In this document: one piece after another, positions 53,061 through 62,289 of the stretch
Layout: every line of letters begins with the position of its first letter
Position numbering within the stretch: position 1 is the stretch's first letter
Notes under the pieces: generated by a model
Databases searched by the model: none
Told to the model about the DNA's origin: nothing
What the model saw: the letters and a program-made list of their open reading frames with translations, nothing else
Position numbers and translations under genes: made by a program
Origin: DATKLL01 sp035542475
GTDB lineage: Bacteria; Desulfobacterota; Syntrophia; Syntrophales; UBA2185
Assembly (NCBI GenBank): GCA_035542475.1
Contig: DATKLL010000189.1
Location: 1-64,000 of the forward strand
DNA: 64,000 bases
Reading direction: 5' to 3'

Positions 53061-55564
53061 ATGCTATTCTCCGTAAAAGTTCTGTTGTTTCTATTTATGG
53101 GAATAATAATGTCTACAGTCGTTCCTTTATCAACCTCGGATGCAAACGTAAGCCTGCCGCCGTGCTCCTCGACAATTTTCTTAGAGATCGATAAACCGAG
53201 ACCAATGCCTCCGGAGCGCTGCTTTGTTGTGAAAAAAGTGTCTGTTATGTGCGGAAGGCTCTCCGCAGGAATTCCTATGCCTTGATCCTGAACTCGGAGT
53301 ACAACCGCCCGCATCTCTTTATTGTACGATGTAGATACGAAAATACTCCGATTCCTGTCCGGCAGCGCCTGGCAGGCGTTTTGAATGACATTAATAATGA
53401 CCTGCTCGAGCCTTTGAAAGTTCCCTTTGATTAAAGGAAGATATTCGCCATAATCGATCGAGAAATTTTCCGTTGATTTGCCGATTAAATGAGAAACAAG
53501 GGAAAGTGAGGACTTGAGCACGGCATTGATATCCAGAGACTGGGCAAGATCCAGATCATCCCGGCGAACATAATTCTTCAGGTCGTCGACAATTTGCTTA
53601 ATCCGTGTCGCTCCGTCGAGTATTCCAGAAAATAACGTCGGGACATTCTTGCGCATCTCTGTATAGTTCATGCCTCCTATGATGAAATCACCATTCTCCT
53701 TATAATATTCCTCAAGGATCGGAAGCGCCCTGTCCCATGCGTCCCTCAGGATGGGTGCATTAAGCATGATGAAGTTGTTGGGGTTGTTGATCTCATGGGC
53801 CATGCCTGATACCAGGACCCCCAAAGCCACCATCTTGCTTGCCTGCATAAGCTGCTGCTGCTGTTGTTTGGCCTGCTCCTCTGCCTGCCTGCGCTCCGTG
53901 ATATCGCGCACTACGCCCCGAAAGCCGATGGGTACTCCTTCGGAGTTTCGAATAAGGGCGACGGAAGCTTCGACGGTCTTGTGTACGCCGTTTTTGGCAA
54001 TGACCTCCCAATCAAAAGCAGTTGCCGGCTCCCCGGTCTTAAAGACGTTGATAAAAAAGTTGTAGACGCGTTTCGCAGCATCAGCGCTCATATACTGCCG
54101 GTTGTTCATGCCCATCATTTCATCGCGCGTATAGCCAAGAATTCTGCAGAGGGAATCGTTGAAAAAGGTCAGGTTGCCTCGCAGGTCCACTTCATAATAC
54201 CCTTCCTGGATACTGTTCAGAATGGTCCGATATTTTTCCTCGCTTTCGCGCATGGCATCCTCAATGCGCATCCGGCCGCGAACCTCCTCCTTGTATGCTT
54301 CGACGGTATCACGCAACTCCATGCCCTGGGTCTCGACAAGCGAAAAGGCCTTCAAAATCCGTAAGTGCAAGATAAATGCCTGTGAGAATATAAACAGGAA
54401 TAACCCCAGCGGTGCAAATAGACCGGTGTTGATCAGTCCTTCGACATAGAGCATGTCGTTGATTACCGTAATACATAAGGCAGACATACCAATGAGGAAC
54501 ACAGAAGGTTCCATGTAGCCCCGGATGGGGCTGGAGAGCATCAAGTAGAAAGCATAAAATATGATGGCCATGGTAATAACTTCATAAAGAGGAAGTGTAT
54601 AAGAAAACACTCCGACCGGCGCTACGATCACTATCAGCGAAAAAGCCAATCCGATGAGAAGAACCAGCCGGAGGACGTTCCGGGAAAAAACGGCGAACAG
54701 TGACTGGAGGAACAGGCCGAAGACGGGAACAGCCAGATAGAAACTCAGATATTCGAGCTTCACAAGCATGTCCCAATTAAGGGACGGGAGGATCTGAAGA
54801 ATATACCTCTGGTCCGTTGTGAAAAGTCTAAGGCCTATCAGAAAACACAGGATGCCGAAGTATAGCGTGGACCGGATTTTGCGTCTCGCCAGGAAAAGAG
54901 CCAAGTGATAGATCGCCATGATGAAGCTGCCGCCGAGGAGAAAGAAATCCAACTGTCGTTTGCGTTCGTCCAGCTCGACAAGAGTCTTCTGCTTTCCTAG
55001 AGTCATCAACGGCCACAGTCCACCCCGACGATGATGGAAATTACTGACCTGGATGAGAAGGGTGACCCGGTCGGAGACCGGTGTGAAAGTCAGCCGTACA
55101 GGATACTGGCGAGGGGTACTCGTTTCCATACTTTCCCCGGCGACCCCTACGGAAGCCATCTCATTTTGGTTGACAAAAAGCCTGTAGGCGGTTGAGACTT
55201 CCGGAATTTCGATAGCCAGCGGGTCCCTTGTCTTGCCAAGGAGAATAGTTAGACGGTATGTGGCATACCCATGGCCGGGCAGCTTCTGTCCGTCCAACCG
55301 GTAATCGTTCCAATAGCCGGGCACTTGAACGAACCCGGAAGGACGCGGCCGGGACGTGGCGGTAAAATCACCGGGGGCAATGCGACTGTTCCAATAGAAT
55401 GCGTATTCTCCCTTGAGATCAACCGGTCCTTTCAACTCAAAATTCCAATCGGTTAGATCTATCACACCCTTGACGGCACGAGGTTGATTCTTCCCGGAAA
55501 ATTCGCAACCGTAGTTACCGATTAGTACGACGCAAATAAAAAATGACAGGAGGATTCTTCTCAT
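53057..55564 (-). CDS. 7TMR-DISM sensor histidine kinase with PAS
   Basis: The product is 835 aa. The signal sequence ends in a possible lipobox (NYGC, Cys near 20). A periplasmic galactose-binding-like (7TMR-DISM extracellular type) domain spans about 30-185, and about seven membrane spans lie at 190-390. A coiled linker and a PAS domain (about 430-560) follow, then HisKA with its His in GMAHEINNPNN, and HATPase with GGIGLGLSISKKI. The periplasmic jelly-roll suggests carbohydrate or small-ligand sensing. Both ends overlap neighbours by four bases (55561-55564 with the MFS/acyltransferase, 53057-53060 with the regulator), so all three are translationally coupled. Confidence 0.92.
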   Translation of the reverse strand: MRRILLSFFICVVLIGNYGCEFSGKNQPRAVKGVIDLTDWNFELKGPVDLKGEYAFYWNSRIAPGDFTATSRPRPSGFVQVPGYWNDYRLDGQKLPGHGYATYRLTILLGKTRDPLAIEIPEVSTAYRLFVNQNEMASVGVAGESMETSTPRQYPVRLTFTPVSDRVTLLIQVSNFHHRRGGLWPLMTLGKQKTLVELDERKRQLDFFLLGGSFIMAIYHLALFLARRKIRSTLYFGILCFLIGLRLFTTDQRYILQILPSLNWDMLVKLEYLSFYLAVPVFGLFLQSLFAVFSRNVLRLVLLIGLAFSLIVIVAPVGVFSYTLPLYEVITMAIIFYAFYLMLSSPIRGYMEPSVFLIGMSALCITVINDMLYVEGLINTGLFAPLGLFLFIFSQAFILHLRILKAFSLVETQGMELRDTVEAYKEEVRGRMRIEDAMRESEEKYRTILNSIQEGYYEVDLRGNLTFFNDSLCRILGYTRDEMMGMNNRQYMSADAAKRVYNFFINVFKTGEPATAFDWEVIAKNGVHKTVEASVALIRNSEGVPIGFRGVVRDITERRQAEEQAKQQQQQLMQASKMVALGVLVSGMAHEINNPNNFIMLNAPILRDAWDRALPILEEYYKENGDFIIGGMNYTEMRKNVPTLFSGILDGATRIKQIVDDLKNYVRRDDLDLAQSLDINAVLKSSLSLVSHLIGKSTENFSIDYGEYLPLIKGNFQRLEQVIINVIQNACQALPDRNRSIFVSTSYNKEMRAVVLRVQDQGIGIPAESLPHITDTFFTTKQRSGGIGLGLSISKKIVEEHGGRLTFASEVDKGTTVDIIIPINRNNRTFTENSI

Positions 55565-57435
55565 TCCTCTTCGACCTTCATTCTGCTGATAACTTCAAAG
55601 AGTTTCTCGGCCGTAACTTCTGAGGCAGGAATGGGCGCGCCGAATTCCAGTGAGATGCGCGACCATCTTCTTCTGAAAGGTATTTTCTCCTTGCCCCTAT
55701 ATTTCTTGCTGAAGTAACTGCCCCAGAGGCCGTTCAAGCAGGCGGGTACTACCGGGGCCGGAGTTCGCTCTACAATCTTTTCTATACCCGGCCGAAATGC
55801 ATGTATCTTGCCGTCGGGCGTCAGCACACCCTCGGGGAAGATGCATACTACCTCATCATCCTGCAGCTCCGCGGCAATCTTATCAAACGCGGCTTTCAAC
55901 ACCTCCGGGGCTTCGTTAGCGCCCGCTATAGGAATCACCTTGCTGTCTCTGAATATGCGGCTGATGAACGGCATGTCAAAGTATTTATAATACATCACGA
56001 AGCGGGCTGGTCTGGGGCAGCCGCTGGCGATGACCAGACCATCGATGAAGGTGACGTGGTTGCAGGCGATAACAAAAGGACCTTCGAGAGGAAGATTTTC
56101 GCGCCCGGTGACTTTGAGACGATATACTATATTGGTAAGGCCCCAGACCATGAGGCGCAGTAAAAACTCCGGTATCAATGTGTATATATATGCGGCTACA
56201 ATGATGTTCATTATGGAAAAAAACAGGAATATCTGGGGGTAGCTGAATTTAAAATGATAGAGAGCTGTTAGAAAAAGTGAGGAAACAACCATAAAAAGCG
56301 CATTCAGAATATTGTTCCCGGCGATCACTCGCGATCGCACTTCTTTGCGTGATCTCTGCTGGATGAATGTATAGAGAGGTACAGTGAAAAATCCACCGGA
56401 TACGGCAAGAAGAAAGACATCAATAGATATCCTTCTTCCATAATGTGTATTCAAAAAATCTGCAACCGAGTGAAGCCCGCCGGATGAAAGCACCGAAGGC
56501 TGACCCACCAGAAAAAGATCAAAGGTGAACAACGATAGGCCGATTGAGCCAATGGGCACAAGGCCCAGTTCCGTCCTCTTGAAGCTCAACCGCTCGCAGA
56601 GTATAGAACCGACACCGATACCAACGGAAAAGAGCACAAGAAACAGTGTAACGACAGATTCCTTTACCTGTAAAAAATCCTTACAATAAACGGGGATAAT
56701 CGAAAGCAGGGCGATGCCTATAAACCAGAACCAGGCAATTCCCAGTATGGAGTTGAAGATGCTCTCCACCTTTCTTGTGATGCCCAAAATTTCAAAAGTC
56801 GTAGTGACAGGATTCATATTGATTTTAAGTTCCGGCATTACCGGATTGATTGGCCTTATCACCAAACTGATCACAAATCCGGTTGCGGCAATGGCAACTA
56901 CTGCAATCCCCGTCGTCCATGTACCGCTCTGCATGGAGATGAGTTGTACACCCAGGATTGAACCAAGGAGAATGGCTATAAAGGTCCCGGTCTCAACATA
57001 GGCATTACCCGTGATAAGCTCATCACTATGAAGAAGGTGCGGAAGGATGCTGTATTTTACAGGGCCGAAGAGAGTGGAATGGAGGCCCATCAAGAAGAGT
57101 GCGACCAGGAGAAGCACTATGTTTTCATAGATGAAGCCGAACAAACCCAAAATCATAATCACTATCTCGAGCGCTTTGACGATGCGGATGAGCCTGTGCT
57201 TGGAGTACTTGTCGGCCAGTTGGCCCGAAATCGCCGAGAATAGGAAGAAAGGCAGTATGAAGATGCCGCCGCATAACGACACCATCTGTTCGGGGGATAT
57301 GCTGCCGAGGGAATATGACTTGTAGGCGATCAAAATCCCTATGGCGTTTTTAAACGTGTTGTCGTTGAATGCACCAAAAAACTGGGTATAGAAAAAGGGC
57401 CAGAACCCCCGGTCTCTGAATACGCGTGTACCCAT
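55561..57435 (-). CDS. MFS transporter - PlsC acyltransferase fusion (LplT/Aas-like)
   Basis: The product is 624 aa. Residues about 10-420 form a 12-span major facilitator domain of the LplT type. Residues about 430-624 are a 1-acylglycerol-3-phosphate O-acyltransferase domain with catalytic CNHVTFIDG (H-x4-D) and FPEGVLTPDG. In LplT-Aas systems lysophospholipids are flipped inward and re-acylated. Some relatives add an AMP-dependent acyl-ACP ligase as a third domain, which is absent here, so acyl-ACP or acyl-CoA must come from elsewhere. Coupling to the sensor kinase by ATGA is unusual and suggests that membrane-lipid repair is part of the same response. Confidence 0.9.
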   Translation of the reverse strand: MGTRVFRDRGFWPFFYTQFFGAFNDNTFKNAIGILIAYKSYSLGSISPEQMVSLCGGIFILPFFLFSAISGQLADKYSKHRLIRIVKALEIVIMILGLFGFIYENIVLLLVALFLMGLHSTLFGPVKYSILPHLLHSDELITGNAYVETGTFIAILLGSILGVQLISMQSGTWTTGIAVVAIAATGFVISLVIRPINPVMPELKINMNPVTTTFEILGITRKVESIFNSILGIAWFWFIGIALLSIIPVYCKDFLQVKESVVTLFLVLFSVGIGVGSILCERLSFKRTELGLVPIGSIGLSLFTFDLFLVGQPSVLSSGGLHSVADFLNTHYGRRISIDVFLLAVSGGFFTVPLYTFIQQRSRKEVRSRVIAGNNILNALFMVVSSLFLTALYHFKFSYPQIFLFFSIMNIIVAAYIYTLIPEFLLRLMVWGLTNIVYRLKVTGRENLPLEGPFVIACNHVTFIDGLVIASGCPRPARFVMYYKYFDMPFISRIFRDSKVIPIAGANEAPEVLKAAFDKIAAELQDDEVVCIFPEGVLTPDGKIHAFRPGIEKIVERTPAPVVPACLNGLWGSYFSKKYRGKEKIPFRRRWSRISLEFGAPIPASEVTAEKLFEVISRMKVEEE

Positions 57436-57471
57436 TGATTCGTCATACCTTAATTTTTGTATTCGGCCTAT

Positions 57472-57873
57472 TCACCCCAGCGTCGGCTTGATATTATCCT
57501 TTGCCCACTGAATAAGTTCCGATATGGAAGTCCCTATTGCGAAGAATTCAACAACACCCATCTTTTTTACCTTGGATATTTTATCATGGTCTAAATAGCC
57601 TCCAGCGGTGACCTTGATATGTGATGAATCCTCCTTTTTCAGAAGCGCCACTACTCTGGCGAGGTCTTCTATATTGGCGCCCGGCAGTGTAGTTACTCCG
57701 ATATGGTCGACACATTCCTGGATTGCTGAAGCGACAATGGCCTCGGGTTTCTGGATGTCCGTGTATATCACCTCATACCCAGCATCCCGGAAGGCCAGGG
57801 TTAGTGTGGTCATGGCCGCATCATGCCCCTCGCCAAGTTTAGCCATTAAAATCCTTACCGGCCTAGTTATCAT
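57472..57873 (-). CDS. Small B12-binding-domain protein (methylmalonyl-CoA mutase C-terminal type)
   Basis: The product is 133 aa, consisting of a single cobalamin-binding Rossmann fold: RILMAKLGEGHDAAMTTL, FRDAGYEVIYTDIQ, and a GVTTLPGANIED loop where mutases have a Ser-x-Leu motif. The usual DxHxxG motif reads E-G-H-D-A-A. The cobalt-ligand His is kept, but the first Asp is Glu and the final Gly is Ala, so classical base-off binding is uncertain. No mutase large subunit is nearby. It could be a B12-dependent sensor or a degraded mutase subunit. It lies 36 bp upstream of the MFS-acyltransferase gene and may lead that operon. Confidence 0.8.
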   Translation of the reverse strand: MITRPVRILMAKLGEGHDAAMTTLTLAFRDAGYEVIYTDIQKPEAIVASAIQECVDHIGVTTLPGANIEDLARVVALLKKEDSSHIKVTAGGYLDHDKISKVKKMGVVEFFAIGTSISELIQWAKDNIKPTLG

Positions 57874-57944
57874 GCTGCCCTCCTTTTTGACCAGCGATTA
57901 CTATTAACGCTCACCAACCGCACCTGCCTAAATCTGCACTAAAC

Positions 57945-57964
57945 GCGGATACGCTGGTGTGGGT
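57945..57964 (+). repeat. Copy 2 of the 20-bp dispersed word
   Basis: GCGGATACGCTGGTGTGGGT, in the 148-bp gap between the B12-binding gene and the DUF2238-like gene. It matches 46179-46198 at 19 of 20 bases. Confidence 0.4.
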
Positions 57965-58021
57965 GGAACTAAATCCACATCTTTTTCTAAAATTCAGCAG
58001 AAAAGATATTTATCAGGAAAG

Positions 58022-58645
58022 TCAGACAACGCCAATTTTTAGCAGATATTTATTGTGCAATCTCGTAAGCAAAATTAGCGCAATAATCGAGCCTATCAAA
58101 CAAAAAAGCATATCACTTTGTGTGTCCCAGATATAACCTTGTGTTCCAAGAAAGGCTTCAGTATCCGTAGGATTGGAAATGGAAGCCAACCATTCAAAAA
58201 TTTCGTATAATGCTGAAAAAGCGAGGGGTACAGCGATAGATATAAAGCCAAGCCACCTTCCTTTTTTGAGAGGTGATGTTCGCGCTATAATTTCACGCGT
58301 ATATATTGCCGGACCGAAACCCTGCATGAAATGCCCGATTTTGTCGTAGTTATTTCGAGTCCAACCAAACCAGTCTTCCATATAAAAACCTAGCGGTACT
58401 TTGGCGTAAGAGTAATGGCCGCCCACCATCAGGATCACCGCGTGGATTGCGATAAGAGTGTATGTTAGATTGGTAAGCGGAAATCTCTTGTATGTAATCA
58501 GCATAATCGGTAGAGCAATCATGAACGGTAATGTCTCCAAGACCCAGGTAAAGCGGGTATCATGCGGCTCAATTCCCGACCAAGTCCAAAAGACCAGTAC
58601 TATAATTAATAGCACAGCGGGATACTTTTCTGATGATATATCCAT
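58022..58645 (-). CDS. DUF2238 (YjdF-like) integral membrane protein
   Basis: The product is 207 aa with about six hydrophobic spans. Conserved features of DUF2238 are VGGHYSYAKVPLG, then DWFGWTRNNYDKIGHFMQGF, and LYEIFEWL and WDTQSDMLFCLIG later. The His, Asp and Glu residues in the spans suggest metal or lipid chemistry in the membrane, but function is unknown. The nearest upstream gene on the strand is the liv operon, about 340 bp away. Confidence 0.88.
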   Translation of the reverse strand: MDISSEKYPAVLLIIVLVFWTWSGIEPHDTRFTWVLETLPFMIALPIMLITYKRFPLTNLTYTLIAIHAVILMVGGHYSYAKVPLGFYMEDWFGWTRNNYDKIGHFMQGFGPAIYTREIIARTSPLKKGRWLGFISIAVPLAFSALYEIFEWLASISNPTDTEAFLGTQGYIWDTQSDMLFCLIGSIIALILLTRLHNKYLLKIGVV

Positions 58646-58987
58646 ATTCCCTGTCCGTAAGATGTTGGCGCAAAATAATTACCGGTAACTCAATCTTTCC
58701 TTATTGTCTAACATGCAATCAGCATAACAGCAATGGCCATAGTAAAAAAAAACATGCATGTTATCCATGAATATTATAGATATAATTGGGGAAAAGTCTC
58801 ATATATTTTTCACTATCACAGTACCGACCTATCAGTATACATCGCTGGTGAACGACCGGAGTGGAGTTGGGGCCCGCTGCTTTGTATTTGGTTGGTTTTG
58901 AGATTGCTTCAGTCCACGCGCAATGACGGTTTGAATATTGTGCAGACCTTTTTGCGTCTTCATGGCGAAAGGCCAAGGTTTATTGAA
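58646..58987. other. Intergenic, no gene seen
   Basis: This lies between DUF2238 and livF. A plus-strand open frame (58733-59242) runs through it and into livF antisense, but lacks a ribosome-binding site and family resemblance. No clear terminator for the liv operon was found. Confidence 0.4.
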
Positions 58988-59692
58988 TCAAACACCAAGG
59001 TAGGCTGTCTTGACGTGTTCATTGTTAAGCAGTTCTTCGCCTGTCCCCTGAAGTGCTATCCTGCCGTTTTCCAGGACATAGACACGGTCGGCAATGGCGA
59101 GTGTCTGCTTCACATTCTGTTCTACGATCAGTACTGTTGTTCCTTCAGCTTTTATTCTCTTTATGACATTGAATATATCCTTCACAAGGATGGGAGAAAG
59201 ACCGAGGGACGGTTCGTCAAACATCTGCAGTTTCGGCTTTGACATGAGTCCCCTGCCGATGGCAAGCATCTGCTGCTCGCCTCCGCTTAATGTTCCCGCA
59301 AGTTGCCTCCGCCTTTCCAGAAGTCTTGGAAACAGTTCGAACACCAATTCCTTCGTTATCTCGCGCTCCTTTTTTGCCTCCCCTTTTAAAGAACCCATGT
59401 CGAGATTTTCTTCCACGGACATCTCTACAAAAAGCCTTCTTGCTTCCGGCACATGGGCAATCCCGAGTTCGATTAACCTATAAGGCTCTACCTTATGAAG
59501 CGGTATATCGTTAAAGAGTATTTCACCATTCCTGGGTCTCAGGATGCCGGATATTGTTTTCAGGGTCGTTGACTTGCCTGCCCCGTTCGCACCGATGAGG
59601 GCGACAATCTCGCCCTGTTTTATTTCGAAGGAAATATCCCAGATGACCTGGACATCACCATAAAAGACATCAATGTTCCTGATCTCAAGCAC
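58988..59692 (-). CDS. livF: Branched-chain amino acid ABC transporter ATPase LivF
   Basis: The product is 234 aa. Walker A is GANGAGKST, the signature is LSGGEQQMLAIG, and Walker B is LQMFDEPSLGLSP. LivF is the second ATPase of the LivFGHM-K importer. I take GTG 59692 as the start because GGGAG precedes it and translation then begins LEIRNIDVFYG, as in other LivF proteins. An ATG nine codons upstream (59719) is possible but lies inside livG without a clear signal. The start overlaps the livG stop. Confidence 0.93.
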   Translation of the reverse strand: MLEIRNIDVFYGDVQVIWDISFEIKQGEIVALIGANGAGKSTTLKTISGILRPRNGEILFNDIPLHKVEPYRLIELGIAHVPEARRLFVEMSVEENLDMGSLKGEAKKEREITKELVFELFPRLLERRRQLAGTLSGGEQQMLAIGRGLMSKPKLQMFDEPSLGLSPILVKDIFNVIKRIKAEGTTVLIVEQNVKQTLAIADRVYVLENGRIALQGTGEELLNNEHVKTAYLGV

Positions 59693-60410
59693 TTGTTTCT
59701 TCTCCCAGGTAAGCTTCAATCACAGCTGGATTGTGACCAATTTCTGAAGGCGTACCTTCTGCTATTTTCTGGCCATAATTCAGCACGACGATTCTGTCGG
59801 AGACAGCCATGATCACCCTCATATGATGCTCGATAATCAGAATCGTAATCCCCCTCTCTGTCCTGATCTTATTTACGATCTCGATCTGCTCGTTAATCTC
59901 CGTCGGGTTAAGTCCGGCAAAAGCTTCATCGAGTAAGATGATTTCCGGTTGTGTGGCAAGGGCGCGGGCAATCTCGAGCCTTTTTCTTTTGCCGAGGGGC
60001 AGGCCTTTGGAGAGAACGTTGATGTCGTCCTGAAGGTTGGTAAACTTCAATACTTCAAGGGACAATTTTTCCGCTTCCGCTTTGCTCTTGATCCTTATAA
60101 AAGCGGAAGCTACCACATTATCAAGAGTGCTCATTCTTTGTAATGGCCTTACCACCTGAAAAGTTCTTGCCACACCCAGCTTGCACAATACATGGGGTCT
60201 CAGGTTTGTAACCCTCTTCCCTTTTAAATATACGTCACCTTTTGTAGGGTGGTAAAATCCGTTGATCACATTAAACAGGGTTGTTTTTCCCGCTCCGTTC
60301 GGGCCGATAAGACCAAGGATCTCTCCTTTGTTCAGCACAAAGGAAACATCCGCAACTGCGGCGAGCCCTCCGAATTGCATGGTAACGTCTTTCACCTCAA
60401 TGAGACTCAT
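59685..60410 (-). CDS. livG: Branched-chain amino acid ABC transporter ATPase LivG
   Basis: The product is 241 aa. Walker A is GPNGAGKTT. The LivG-type helical insert RPHVLCKLGVARTFQV is present, Walker B is IILLDEAFAGL, and the C-terminus extends as PAVIEAYLGEE. The signature is degenerate (LPLGKRKRLEIAR), as often in LivG. It overlaps livM by ATGA (60410-60407) and livF at its 3' end. Confidence 0.95.
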   Translation of the reverse strand: MSLIEVKDVTMQFGGLAAVADVSFVLNKGEILGLIGPNGAGKTTLFNVINGFYHPTKGDVYLKGKRVTNLRPHVLCKLGVARTFQVVRPLQRMSTLDNVVASAFIRIKSKAEAEKLSLEVLKFTNLQDDINVLSKGLPLGKRKRLEIARALATQPEIILLDEAFAGLNPTEINEQIEIVNKIRTERGITILIIEHHMRVIMAVSDRIVVLNYGQKIAEGTPSEIGHNPAVIEAYLGEETSA

Positions 60411-61351
60411 GATGACGCCTCCCTTTTTCTTTTGAACGGCTTCACCAATTTATGAAAATCGCCGACAATGCCGTTTGGCAGAAACAGGATAATCAGTATA
60501 AGAATGACGCCGAAGATTGTCATGTGAGCCGCCCCTATATACGGAATAGAGCGAATTTCTTCTGCTAGAAAAACCATGATTACCGCGCCTACAATGGGGC
60601 CCCAGTATGTGGCGGCGCCGCCGACCATGACGACCATCACTATTGTTATGGAAATGTCATAGAGGGGAAATACGACACCGGGATCAATGTATCCCATGTA
60701 GTTCATGAAAAAGGCGCCCGCGATACCTGTGAGGACACCGCTCAGGCAAAGAGAGATTGTTTTATACAGGGTTGTGTTTATTCCAAGGGATTCCGCGGCG
60801 TCCTGATCCTCCCTGATTGCCACAAAATAATATCCAAGCTTGGATTCCATGACTGCTTTAATTAGGAAATATGTCCCCACAGCAATGAAGAGTATGATGT
60901 AGTAGTACCACGTCTTCTCAACCCACGTCCTTTCCCGTAACATTATGCCGAGGTTTCCCTGAGCGAAATCGACAAGGTTTTCCGCTGTGACCCTGCATAT
61001 CTCGCCGAGGGCAAGGGTTGCCAGGGCGAAGTAGGCGCCCCGAAGCCGCAGACAGATAAATCCGACAACAAGAGAGAGCGCCGTGAGTACAATCACGCAT
61101 GCTGGTATGCCCCACCATGCTGATATTTCCAAATGATAATAGAGGAGCCCTGCTGTGTATGCGCCGAACCCGAAAAAGGCTGCATGTCCAAAGGAAACCT
61201 GGCCGGTGTACCCGCCCAGGATGTTCCATGCCATGCCGATTACCGACCACATTAAAACAAGGATGAGTATGTGCATGACATATGAACTGAGATCCATAAA
61301 AGGGATGAGGCATAAGGCGGCAATGATTATGAGAGGCAGGAATTTTTTCAT
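60407..61351 (-). CDS. livM: Branched-chain amino acid ABC permease LivM
   Basis: The product is 314 aa with about ten hydrophobic spans. Family blocks include GYTGQVSFGHAAFFGFGAY and AIREDQDAAESLGIN (the cytoplasmic coupling helix). The ATG at 61351 overlaps the livH stop (ATGA). The frame is open further upstream within livH, but that part is not membrane-like. Confidence 0.94.
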   Translation of the reverse strand: MKKFLPLIIIAALCLIPFMDLSSYVMHILILVLMWSVIGMAWNILGGYTGQVSFGHAAFFGFGAYTAGLLYYHLEISAWWGIPACVIVLTALSLVVGFICLRLRGAYFALATLALGEICRVTAENLVDFAQGNLGIMLRERTWVEKTWYYYIILFIAVGTYFLIKAVMESKLGYYFVAIREDQDAAESLGINTTLYKTISLCLSGVLTGIAGAFFMNYMGYIDPGVVFPLYDISITIVMVVMVGGAATYWGPIVGAVIMVFLAEEIRSIPYIGAAHMTIFGVILILIILFLPNGIVGDFHKLVKPFKRKREASS

Positions 61352-62274
61352 TTCTTTGCCAATCTCCTCTTCCTGAGGATCGACGCAACACCTCCGGGCA
61401 GGAATACAAGCGCCGCCACGAAGATTGCGAATCTCCCTGCAGGCGCCCATCCCATCCCGATATAGGTGGCCGTCATGGATTCAAAGATACCGAGAATCAA
61501 CCCCCCGATAATGGCCCCGTCAGTTGAACCCATGCCGCCGATGACAGTGATAACGAACCCAACGTTCGTAAACTGTTTCCCCAGCGCCGGGTAGAGATAA
61601 TAGATAGGGATGAAAAGACAGCCGGCAGCAGCCACAAGGATCATGCCGATGCCGAAGGTTACCATCCTGACCCGGTTTACATTGACTCCCATGAGGAGCG
61701 CCGCATCAACGTCCTGTGACGTGGCCCTGATGGATTTCCCCGTATCTGTCTTGGTGAGGAATATCCATAAGGCTATGGTGATAATAACCGCGATGACAAA
61801 CGACAACGACCACGGCATGGACAGCGACAGCTCCACAGGAGAATCCGGCCAGTAATCTGTCAGATACCAGGCATCTGAAGCATAGTTTACCGGAGTCGAG
61901 CGATAGTCTCCTGTGAAGAATACCGTTGCGAGATTGGAAAATACCATAGCCAACCCCACTGTGAGTATCACCAGGTTGTGGGGCAGGATTGATTCTACCT
62001 TCATGACAGGTGTCAAAAGGTACTTTTGAATGGCAAGCCCGAATAGAAATAGTGCTGGGGCGGCAACGAACACCGAGAGATAGGGGTCTATTTCAAAAAG
62101 GGTAAAGAGCCAGTAGGCAATATACATGGCGATCATCATGAAATCGCCGTGTGCAAGGTTGATGACCCTCATGACGCCCATAATAAGCGCCATGCCTAAG
62201 GCGATCAGCCCATAAAGCCCCCCTAACAGAAACCCGGCAATCAGGGTCTGTAAAAAGAGTTCAAGCTCAGGCAT
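61348..62274 (-). CDS. livH: Branched-chain amino acid ABC permease LivH
   Basis: The product is 308 aa, with eight or more hydrophobic spans. Landmarks are GGLYGLIALGMALIMGVMRV, INLAHGDFMMI, and the coupling-helix block RATSQDVDAALLMGVN. It pairs with LivM as the permease. GAGAAGG lies before the ATG. Fifteen bases separate it from livK. Confidence 0.95.
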   Translation of the reverse strand: MPELELFLQTLIAGFLLGGLYGLIALGMALIMGVMRVINLAHGDFMMIAMYIAYWLFTLFEIDPYLSVFVAAPALFLFGLAIQKYLLTPVMKVESILPHNLVILTVGLAMVFSNLATVFFTGDYRSTPVNYASDAWYLTDYWPDSPVELSLSMPWSLSFVIAVIITIALWIFLTKTDTGKSIRATSQDVDAALLMGVNVNRVRMVTFGIGMILVAAAGCLFIPIYYLYPALGKQFTNVGFVITVIGGMGSTDGAIIGGLILGIFESMTATYIGMGWAPAGRFAIFVAALVFLPGGVASILRKRRLAKK

Positions 62275-62289
62275 TCCTTCTCCCCTTTG

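Noticed and set aside
58733..59242. A 169-codon plus-strand frame between DUF2238 and livF
   Set aside because: About half lies antisense to livF, with no start signal or recognised motif.
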